Part shown: one piece after another, positions 54,500-61,473 of the stretch
Layout of the letters: each line of letters starts with the position of its first letter
Numbering within the stretch: the first letter of the stretch is position 1
Source: Povalibacter uvarum
GTDB taxonomy: Bacteria > Pseudomonadota > Gammaproteobacteria > Steroidobacterales > Steroidobacteraceae
Length of the DNA stretch: 64,000 nucleotides
Direction: 5' to 3'
Assembly: GCF_014202975.1 (NCBI RefSeq)
Contig: NZ_JACHHZ010000002.1
Location: 1 to 64,000, forward strand
Notes under the pieces: model-generated
Databases searched by the model: none
What the model saw: the letters and a program-made list of their open reading frames with translations, nothing else
What the model was told of the DNA's origin: nothing
Program-made: the position numbers and the translations under genes

Positions 54500-55450
54500 A
54501 TGCCCGACCAGGTTTCACTGCCTCGCGCGCCGCGCATCGCGAAGGCGCTGCTGATTGCTGGCACGCTGATTCCCGCCGCGGTCTTCGCGGCGGATCGAAA
54601 TCCGCCGAACCTGGAGGGAATCTGGACCGGCGGCACGCTTACGCCGATGGAGCGTCCGGCCCCGTTGCGCGACAAGGCGTTCATCACCCCCGAGGAAGTG
54701 GCGGCACAGCAGGCAAAGGCATCCGAGCGTTTCTGGGCTGCCGGCCATCAACCCCATGACGTCGGCCGCGACAACGACGCGTTCATCGACGATGACCTGG
54801 TGTTGCTCAGATCAGGACAGACGTCCCTGATCGTTCGCCCGGCGACCGGCATCGCCCCGTTGCGCCCCGAGGCGGAGCAGCGTCGACAGATCCATCTCAA
54901 CGGCGTCGACTCTTATGAAACGATGAGCCAGTGGGATCGCTGCATCACGCGCGCGCCGACCGAGATTTTCCCCGTCGTCTACAACAACGCATACCAGATC
55001 GTGCAGACACCGACGCACATCGTGCTCTCGGCGGAGATGATTCACGACACGCGCATCATTCCGTTGGACGGACGCCCGCATGCCGATTCGCGGATCAAGA
55101 CGTGGGCGGGCGACTCACGCGGCCGCTGGGAAGGCTCGACGCTCGTCGTCGAGACGCGCAACTTCAACGGACTTGGCTGGATCGCTACTGGCCAGACGGC
55201 GGGCCGCGTGCGCGGCGCGCCGTACAGCGAAGACATGCGAATCACGGAACGCTTCACGCTGACCGACCCCAAGACACTGCAATACGAGATCACGATCGAC
55301 GATCCGAAGTACTACACCGAGCCGTGGACGATCTCGTTCCCCCTGCATCGCGACGATTCGTACGTGATGTACGAGTACGCCTGCCACGAAGGTAATCACG
55401 CCATCGAGCTCATTCTGCGCGGCGCTCGCGTGCAGGAGCAGAAGAAATAG
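54500..55450 (+). CDS. secreted protein of unknown function
   Basis: 316 aa. An N-terminal signal peptide (ALLIAGTLIPAAVFA|AD) precedes NPPNLEGIWTGG. The body is beta-rich with RIIPLDGRPH, WAGDSRGRWEGSTLVVETRNFNG and TERFTLTDPKTLQYEITIDD; this block recurs in exported hypothetical proteins of Acidobacteria and Steroidobacter-like bacteria. I recognise no catalytic motif and do not assign a function. It stands alone, between the divergent DUF418 gene and a dRS3-like repeat with the convergent TonB gene beyond. Confidence 0.78.
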   Translation: MPDQVSLPRAPRIAKALLIAGTLIPAAVFAADRNPPNLEGIWTGGTLTPMERPAPLRDKAFITPEEVAAQQAKASERFWAAGHQPHDVGRDNDAFIDDDLVLLRSGQTSLIVRPATGIAPLRPEAEQRRQIHLNGVDSYETMSQWDRCITRAPTEIFPVVYNNAYQIVQTPTHIVLSAEMIHDTRIIPLDGRPHADSRIKTWAGDSRGRWEGSTLVVETRNFNGLGWIATGQTAGRVRGAPYSEDMRITERFTLTDPKTLQYEITIDDPKYYTEPWTISFPLHRDDSYVMYEYACHEGNHAIELILRGARVQEQKK

Positions 55451-55463
55451 AACCCGGCGTTGT

Positions 55464-55490
55464 CGTCATCCCCGCGCACGCGGGGATCCA
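55464..55490. repeat. dRS3-like palindrome, copy 2
   Basis: CGTCATCCCCGC followed by a short loop and GCGGGGATCC: stem ATCCCCGC/GCGGGGAT, 8 bp. It lies between the convergent 3' ends of the secreted hypothetical and the TonB gene, where it can act as a bidirectional terminator. Confidence 0.7.
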
Positions 55491-55511
55491 TGCTTTGTGC
55501 TCCTATCCCTC

Positions 55512-56168
55512 CTACCGCTGACCCTCCAACCTGAACGTAATCGGGATCTGCCTCCACAGCACCACGGGCACGCCGTCGCGAGTGCCGGGAATCAGCTTCC
55601 AGCGCTTGGCTTCGCGCATCGCGGATTCATCGAGCTTCGCGTGACCGCTCGATCGTTCGAGCCGTACTTCACCCACGCGTCCGTTCTCGAGCACTTGAAC
55701 GGAAAGAATCACGGTGCCTTCGAAACCCGAACGGATGACTGCCGGCGGGTAGAGCGGTTCGCTCAACCCGCGACGCGGATCGATCTGCGGCCCGACTTCC
55801 ACCGGGGCGGGGCGCACCGGTTCCGATGGCATGCCGATCGGCGGCTGCTCGCGCGCGACTGTCGAGACGATTCGAGGCGCGGTGTCCTGCTGATCGCTCA
55901 CCGTTGGCGGCAGCGGGACATCGGGGACGTACACGGACTGCACGATCGGGTCGTCGATCCGCTGGGGAGGCGGTGGCGTCTGCTTCGGCGGGGACTCGAC
56001 GACAAACGCGGCGGTCACATGATGCAGGTCACTGATGACGGACCGCGCCAATCCTGAAGTCAGCGCCCAGAAGAACCCGAGGTGGATGAGGGCAATGATC
56101 GCCAGCACCCAGCTGCGCGATGAATTGAAGGCATGAACGGGCGGAAATGCATTGATCGTTGTAGCCAT
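55512..56168 (-). CDS. TonB-family energy transducer
   Basis: 218 aa. One N-terminal membrane anchor (about 20-40, SWVLAIIALIHLGFFWALTSG) is followed by a proline-rich periplasmic spacer (about 58-130, with KQTPPPPQ). The C-terminal TonB domain (about 135-218) carries the YPPAVIRSGFEGTV motif, where YP contacts the receptor TonB box, and SAMREAKRWKL. It would couple the ExbB/ExbD proton-motive force to TBDRs such as the four in this window. No exbB/exbD genes are adjacent, so it borrows them from elsewhere. The ATG at 56168 has GGAGGAGA seven bases upstream. Confidence 0.88.
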   Translation of the reverse strand: MATTINAFPPVHAFNSSRSWVLAIIALIHLGFFWALTSGLARSVISDLHHVTAAFVVESPPKQTPPPPQRIDDPIVQSVYVPDVPLPPTVSDQQDTAPRIVSTVAREQPPIGMPSEPVRPAPVEVGPQIDPRRGLSEPLYPPAVIRSGFEGTVILSVQVLENGRVGEVRLERSSGHAKLDESAMREAKRWKLIPGTRDGVPVVLWRQIPITFRLEGQR

Positions 56169-56263
56169 GGGCGGCTCTCCTCCCCGTAGGGTTTGAGGTG
56201 CCCAGATACAAACGACAGCGGCAGCGCGGCCGGGTTAAGCCGCGGCATCGATTCGACGGGGTG

Positions 56264-56506
56264 TCAGGCGCTCAGTGCGGAGGGACGCGAAACCTGTTCC
56301 ATCTCGTAGCCGAGCATTTCGCGGGTCACCGGATCGTGGATCGGGTTGCCGCGCCGGAATGCACCGGTCTGGACCGACTGATGACCGAAGGTGCTGCGCA
56401 GATCCGCCCGCTGCGACGACAGCGCGCCGTCCGCTTCGCGAATGAACACCTCGGGCCGCTCACCATCGACCAGCAACCAGCCAACCACTTCACAGTTCGT
56501 TTTCAT
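56264..56506 (-). CDS. small hypothetical protein (80 aa)
   Basis: 80 aa, start ATG 56506 with AAGGGG seven bases upstream. No signal peptide or membrane segment. The beginning (CEVVGWLLVDGERPEVFIRE) has a beta-strand/turn pattern, and the middle is basic. Unrecognised family. It is upstream of the TonB gene on the same strand, about 95 bp apart. Confidence 0.55.
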   Translation of the reverse strand: MKTNCEVVGWLLVDGERPEVFIREADGALSSQRADLRSTFGHQSVQTGAFRRGNPIHDPVTREMLGYEMEQVSRPSALSA

Positions 56507-56681
56507 GTCACAGCCCCTTTTGCTTGACGCACCCTGAGTAATGCAACGGGTGTGCCAGTCAGACAATTGACGCTGGATCAATCAGTTGAACACGCAGGCG
56601 GCGGCAGGCAGGCGTGACATTCTTTGTCACATGGCGACGCAGGCATCCATATTGTCAAATGGCGACGCCGAATGGAGACAG

Positions 56682-56772
56682 GAAGAAGGGGATAGCGGAT
56701 AGCGGCTGGTGACTATCCATCCGGAACCAGTCACGGCCTATTCACCCTCCGCTATCCGCCATCCCCTTCTTC
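56682..56772. repeat. large inverted repeat with 24-bp stem
   Basis: Left arm 56682-56705 begins GAAGAAGGGGATAGCGGA; right arm 56749-56772 is its complement with one mismatch over 24 bp. The loop carries inner pairs CTGGT/ACCAG and GTGACT/AGTCAC. The right arm lies inside the 3' end of the amine-dehydrogenase-like gene, whose TAG is in the loop. Related to the repeat at 2501-2535. Confidence 0.85.
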
Positions 56773-58801
56773 TGAACGCGACTTCGCCCTCCCGCTCGCT
56801 ATCGAATTCCTGCGCGTAGCGATGGCCGGAGTAGACGGCGTGCGCGATCAGACCGGGAGCCAGGCTGTCGCCGATTGCGGTGACGGTCTCGATGCCAGCA
56901 TCGCGCCACTGCGCTTCTGATGCGAGTAAGGATTGCTGCAGTTCGTCGTTCGGCAATCGCGCAGTGATCGTGAGCACCGAAGCGCAGGGCACCTGCTGGG
57001 TTCCGTCTGTGTAGACGCAGCTGAGCAGCGCGCCTTCGGGGCCGAACGATTTGAGATTGTGCGAGGTGACGAGTCGGACCCCGAGCTTGCGTAGACGTTT
57101 CTGGATGTGGCGGAACTCATGTGTGTAGGCCGTCCACGAAGCGACTGCATCGTCCGGTGTCACGTAGATCACTTCACGGCCGGCGGCGCGAAGCACTTCG
57201 GCGAGCACGCTTCCCATATAGAAGTAGTCGTCGTCGAACAGCAGCACCGGTCCCTCGGGAACGACGCCGCGCATGATGTCGTCCGGCGTGAATACATTCG
57301 GCCCTTCGAGGCCCGCGATGCCTGATCCGTTCGTCCTTCCGTAGCCATCGCGCCGCCAATGACAGCCCGTCGCCAGCACGACGCGCGGTGCTTCGAATCC
57401 CAGGATATCGTCCGCGGTCAACCGATTCTCGCGATAGATCGCGACGTTCGACATCTTGTTGATCTGCGACACGCGCCAGTCGCGGACGCGAGCCCATTCG
57501 GCGAGTCCCGGCAATCGCGCTTCGCGTGTCACCCGACCGCCGAGCTCGCGATCAGCCTCGGCAAGATGCACTTCATAGCCGCGCTGCCCGAGCGCCCTCG
57601 CCGCTTCAAGTCCCGACGGTCCCGCACCGACGATCAGCACTTTGCGATCACTGCGTTTTGTTTCGATGCGTTCCGGATGCCAGCCTTTGCGCCACTCCTC
57701 GCCCATCGTCGGGTTCTGAGTGCAACGGATCGGCGTGATCGTCATGTCCCCGGTGACGCAGATGTTGCAGCCGATGCATTCGCGAATATCGTCGCCGCGG
57801 CCTTCCTCGATCTTCTTCGGCAGGAACGGGTCGGCGATCGATGGACGCGCCGCACCGATGAAGTCGAGCACGCCGCGACGGATCTGGCTCACCATCGTGT
57901 CCGGCGACGTGAATCGACCGACGCCGACGACAGGCTTGCGCGTGATCTGCTTCACCCAATGCGTAAATGGCTCCTGGTAACCCTCGCGAGCGAATCGCGA
58001 TGTCTGCGAGTCCATGTACCAGGCCGCGATGTTCACATCCCAGAGATCCGGCAGATCGGCGAGCAGATGCACGATCTCTTTCGCCTCTGACTCGGTCACG
58101 CCGTCCGCCCCCTGGAATTCTTCTGTCGCGAACCGGACTGCGACAGCGCACTTGTCGCCGACAGCATCCTTCGTGTCTTCGATCAGCTCGCGCAGAAGAC
58201 GAACGCGATTCTCGAGCGTCCCGCCGTACTCGTCGGTGCGCTTGTTGCGCCGGCTCTGCAGGAAGTGCATCGCGAGCGACAGATCGTGCGCCGCATAGAT
58301 GTAGATGATGTCGAAACCCGCGCGCTTCGCACGAAGAGCCGCATCGCGATGCCATCGTCGATACTCTCGGATGTCGTGCAGCGTCATCGCGCGCGCCTGA
58401 TGCGGATAGCCGTACTTGAGCGGCTGGTGCGACGGGGCGATCGCGACTTCACGCGAATAGAGATTCGATGATGTCGGGCCGTTGTGCGTCAGTTCGATCG
58501 CGGCAAGCGCGCCGTGCGCGTGAACGCGCTCGCACATCAGGCTCAGCGCGGGAATGTCCTGGTCGTCCCACAGTCGGGCTTCGACGTAAGGCGACACATC
58601 CCCCGAGGGATGGATCTCGCATTCTTCCGTACTGACGACGGCCCAGCCTCCCTCGGCCTTCATCTCGCGCATCGCGGCATGCGCTTCGGGCATCGCATGC
58701 CCCATGCCGTTGCAATGCGGGACTTGATAGAAGCGGTTCCTGGCAGTGACCGGACCAATACGAACGGGTTCGAAAAGGATGTTGTAACGCGGATCGCGCA
58801 T
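56738..58801 (-). CDS. trimethylamine/dimethylamine-dehydrogenase-like iron-sulfur flavoprotein
   Basis: 687 aa. An N-terminal FMN TIM barrel of the old yellow enzyme class, a 4Fe-4S site CIGCNIC then Cys in ITPIRCTQN, and C-terminal ADP/FAD-type domains (VLIVGAGPSGLEAARALG). From the ATG at 58801 the FMN-linking cysteine is Cys30 (QVPHCNG), as in trimethylamine dehydrogenase. The catalytic Tyr-His (IYIYAAHD), Trp/Asp (AWYMD) and the second bowl Trp (GWHPE) are kept, but the bowl Tyr60 is Glu. Likely reaction: oxidative N-dealkylation or deamination of an amine other than trimethylamine, electrons going to ETF. The last about 11 codons are repeat-derived. An APC permease gene lies just upstream (31 bp). 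Confidence 0.88.
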   Translation of the reverse strand: MRDPRYNILFEPVRIGPVTARNRFYQVPHCNGMGHAMPEAHAAMREMKAEGGWAVVSTEECEIHPSGDVSPYVEARLWDDQDIPALSLMCERVHAHGALAAIELTHNGPTSSNLYSREVAIAPSHQPLKYGYPHQARAMTLHDIREYRRWHRDAALRAKRAGFDIIYIYAAHDLSLAMHFLQSRRNKRTDEYGGTLENRVRLLRELIEDTKDAVGDKCAVAVRFATEEFQGADGVTESEAKEIVHLLADLPDLWDVNIAAWYMDSQTSRFAREGYQEPFTHWVKQITRKPVVGVGRFTSPDTMVSQIRRGVLDFIGAARPSIADPFLPKKIEEGRGDDIRECIGCNICVTGDMTITPIRCTQNPTMGEEWRKGWHPERIETKRSDRKVLIVGAGPSGLEAARALGQRGYEVHLAEADRELGGRVTREARLPGLAEWARVRDWRVSQINKMSNVAIYRENRLTADDILGFEAPRVVLATGCHWRRDGYGRTNGSGIAGLEGPNVFTPDDIMRGVVPEGPVLLFDDDYFYMGSVLAEVLRAAGREVIYVTPDDAVASWTAYTHEFRHIQKRLRKLGVRLVTSHNLKSFGPEGALLSCVYTDGTQQVPCASVLTITARLPNDELQQSLLASEAQWRDAGIETVTAIGDSLAPGLIAHAVYSGHRYAQEFDSEREGEVAFRRRGWRIAEGE

Positions 58802-58832
58802 AGATCGAGTTTCAACCGGCAACGATGCCGGT

Positions 58833-60197
58833 TCAGGCAGGAGGATCGGAAAGGGTGCTGGGTGCAGCGAGGGGGCTGCGACGCCATTTCATCCAGAAAT
58901 AGACCGGGAGTCCACCGGCAAGAAGAGCCATGCACCACCCGACGGCTTCGGCACCGGCGCCGTAGAGCGTCCAGAGAGAGTACGCCGCAGCGAGAGTGGC
59001 AACGACCAGCAGCACAACGAATTTCGTTCCTTGCACACCGAGTTCCCCGCGCCAGGCCAGCTTGAGCGCCGCGAGGGAGCACAGCAGATACATCACGAGG
59101 AAAGCCGCGGTCGCGATGAGGATGATGAACGTGAAGATCTTCACCATCGAATCGCTGTAGTTCATGAGAACGACGGGAGTGGCGAGCGCGCTCGTGATGC
59201 AGAGCGCCGCACCGGGCGTCCCATGCTTCGAGGTCCTGGCAAAGATGACCGGGAAAACGCCTTCGCGCGCGAGGACTCGCGGTATTTCGCCCTGCACCAG
59301 GATCCAGCCATTCAGCGCACCGACGCCGCTGATGAATGCGAACAGCGCGAGCGTGCTTGCTGCCCGATCGCCCCAGAAGATCCGGACCACGTCGGCGAAC
59401 GGTGCATTGGATTCGGCAAGCTCGGTGCCGGGAATCAGCAGGATCACCGTGGTCGACGCGGCAACATAGACGACCGCGGCGATCAGCGTGCCAATGATCG
59501 TCGCGCGAGGAATCGTGCGTTGCGGATCGATCACGTCGTCGCTCGGCACGGTCGCCGATTCGAGCCCCAGTAACGCCCAGAGCGTCAGCGCGGCTGCAGC
59601 CGCGATCGCCGGGAAACTGAAAGGCTGAGGTTCGACACGAATAACCGCCGCGTCCTGATCGATGAAAAGGCTGCAGCCCAGGATGATCACAGCCGTCAGC
59701 GGCAGCAGCTTCAGAACGGTGGTGACGATCTGAAACGCACCGGCGTACTGCACGCCGCGCCAGTTGAGAAACGTGAGGATCCAGATGAGGGCGCAGGCCG
59801 TGAATGCCGGCGCACCGACGGTTGTCTTCAGTGCGGGAATCAGCTCAGCGAGGCTCGCGACCGAACCGATTGCGATCGCCGTGTTGCCGACCCAGGTCGA
59901 CACCCAATAGCCCCAGGCCATGAGGAACCCTGCGAGCTCGCCGAAGGCAGCTCGCGGATAGACGTAGGGTCCGCCCGCTTGCGGATACGCCCGGGCCAGT
60001 CGCGCAAACACGTAGGCAAGCAGCAGCGCACCAGCCGCCGTCACCATCCAGCCGAAAACACTGTTCAATCCGTAAGGCGCCAGGGACGCTGGCAACAGGA
60101 AAACACCCGAACCGATGATGTTGCCCACGACCAGCGCGAGGCACATCCAGAAACCCATTTTCCCCGCACGGGCTGACTTGTCGTTGGAGTTGTTCAT
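58833..60197 (-). CDS. APC-superfamily amino acid / amine permease
   Basis: 454 aa, about 12 membrane segments. TM1 has the unwound GNIIGSGVFLLP segment that binds the substrate amino group in APC transporters; QAGGPYVYPRAAFG and the TM6 region LLGLESATVPSDDV are family typical. Inner-membrane uptake or exchange of an amino acid or amine is expected. It is upstream of the amine-dehydrogenase-like gene with 31 bp between, so together they may import and oxidise one amine. I chose the ATG at 60197; GTG 60203 is possible. The ribosome site is weak. It is divergent from the P1 peptidase gene across 48 bp. Confidence 0.88.
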   Translation of the reverse strand: MNNSNDKSARAGKMGFWMCLALVVGNIIGSGVFLLPASLAPYGLNSVFGWMVTAAGALLLAYVFARLARAYPQAGGPYVYPRAAFGELAGFLMAWGYWVSTWVGNTAIAIGSVASLAELIPALKTTVGAPAFTACALIWILTFLNWRGVQYAGAFQIVTTVLKLLPLTAVIILGCSLFIDQDAAVIRVEPQPFSFPAIAAAAALTLWALLGLESATVPSDDVIDPQRTIPRATIIGTLIAAVVYVAASTTVILLIPGTELAESNAPFADVVRIFWGDRAASTLALFAFISGVGALNGWILVQGEIPRVLAREGVFPVIFARTSKHGTPGAALCITSALATPVVLMNYSDSMVKIFTFIILIATAAFLVMYLLCSLAALKLAWRGELGVQGTKFVVLLVVATLAAAYSLWTLYGAGAEAVGWCMALLAGGLPVYFWMKWRRSPLAAPSTLSDPPA

Positions 60198-60245
60198 GTT
60201 CACCGCGCGCCGCGCTCATGCTTCAATGAAGCCAAGGAGACCGTC

Positions 60246-61379
60246 ATGAACAAACTAACCCTTGTGGCGCTCGGTGTCGCCTCTTTTCTGCTGGCTGCGA
60301 CGACGACGGCGGATCCCATCCGCGCACGCGGACTCGGCATCCCATTCGACGGAACGCCAGGCGTATACAACGCGATAACCGATGTACCTGGTGTCATCGT
60401 GGGCTACTCCACGCTCATCGACGGCTCAGGCGAACACGCAGTGCGCACTGGCGTAACAGCGATCCTGCCCCGCGGACGCGCCAGCAGCGAAAAGCCCGTA
60501 TTCGCAGGCGTTTTCAGCCTGAACGGCAACGGCGAGATGACCGGTACGCACTGGATCGAGGAATCGGGAATGCTCGAAGGTCCGGTGATGCTGACGAATA
60601 CGCACAGCGTCGGTGTCGTGCGCGATGCGGTCATCTCGTGGCGCATTCGTCAGGGCGGCGCCGATCCTTCCGGATACTGGTGGTCGCTGCCCGTCGTCGC
60701 CGAAACCTGGGACGGCGAGCTCAACGACATCAACGGATTCCATTTAAAGCCCGATCACGTGTTTGCGGCGCTGGATGCTGCGAAAGGCGGGGCGATCGCT
60801 GAAGGCAACGTCGGCGGCGGCACCGGCATGATCTGTCACGAGTTCAAGTGCGGCAGCGGCACGAGCTCACGCGTCGTCAAGATCGAAGACGCTTCGTATA
60901 CCGTCGCCGCGTTCGTGCAGGCCAACTACGGAATCCGCAGCGAACTGCGCATCGCGGGTGTACCGGTCGGCAAGCATCTGCAGAACGACCTGGTCTGGTC
61001 GAAGCCGAAAGACCAGGGCTCGATCATCATCGTCGTCGCCACTGATGCACCCTTGCTGCCGCATCAGTTGAAGCGGCTCGCACGACGCGCCGCGATGGGG
61101 CTGGCTCGCAACGGCAGCTACGCAGGCAATGGTTCGGGCGACATCTTCGTCGCGTTCTCCACTGCGAATGAAAGCGCCAGCCCGGTGGCCATGAGCAATC
61201 TGCGCTCGCTCGGCAACGACCAGATGGATGGACTCTTCCTCGCCACGGTTCAGTCCGTCGAGGAAAGCATCATCAATGCGATGGTCGCCGCGCAAACGAT
61301 GGTGGGCCGGGACGGCAACAGGGCGGTGGCCATCGATCACAAGGAACTGCAGAAGGTGATGAAGAGGTACGGGCGGTAA
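60246..61379 (+). CDS. P1-family (DmpA-type) aminopeptidase
   Basis: 377 aa with an N-terminal signal peptide (about 22 residues, ending TTTA|DP), so periplasmic. The family self-cleaves at a Gly-Ser bond, the new N-terminal Ser being the nucleophile. Here that is Gly258-Ser259 in KDQGSIIIVVATDAPLLPHQ, giving alpha (about 235 aa) and beta (about 119 aa) chains. The P1 landmarks TDVPGVIVGYST, TNTHSVG and GNVGGGTGM are present. Members act as L-aminopeptidase/D-amidase/esterases or beta-peptidases. The ATG has AAGGAGA seven bases upstream. It is divergent from the permease gene, so peptide breakdown feeding the amine/amino-acid unit is possible. Confidence 0.9.
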   Translation: MNKLTLVALGVASFLLAATTTADPIRARGLGIPFDGTPGVYNAITDVPGVIVGYSTLIDGSGEHAVRTGVTAILPRGRASSEKPVFAGVFSLNGNGEMTGTHWIEESGMLEGPVMLTNTHSVGVVRDAVISWRIRQGGADPSGYWWSLPVVAETWDGELNDINGFHLKPDHVFAALDAAKGGAIAEGNVGGGTGMICHEFKCGSGTSSRVVKIEDASYTVAAFVQANYGIRSELRIAGVPVGKHLQNDLVWSKPKDQGSIIIVVATDAPLLPHQLKRLARRAAMGLARNGSYAGNGSGDIFVAFSTANESASPVAMSNLRSLGNDQMDGLFLATVQSVEESIINAMVAAQTMVGRDGNRAVAIDHKELQKVMKRYGR

Positions 61380-61393
61380 GCCCGCCGGCAGTC

Positions 61394-61461
61394 CGTCATC
61401 CCCGCGAAAGCGGGGATCCGTTCCGGGAGCAAGATGGATTCCCGCTTTCGCGGGAATGACG
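61394..61461. repeat. paired inverted dRS3-like repeats, copies 3 and 4
   Basis: Two 26-bp units face each other: 61394-61419 (CGTCATCCCCGC, GAAA, GCGGGGATCC-type) and 61436-61461, the reverse complement of the same unit. The second contains ATTCCC-N8-GGGAAT exactly. It lies between convergent gene ends (P1 peptidase and the CehA-like gene), where it can form hairpins on either strand. Confidence 0.85.
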
Positions 61462-61473
61462 CGATCTCATCCT

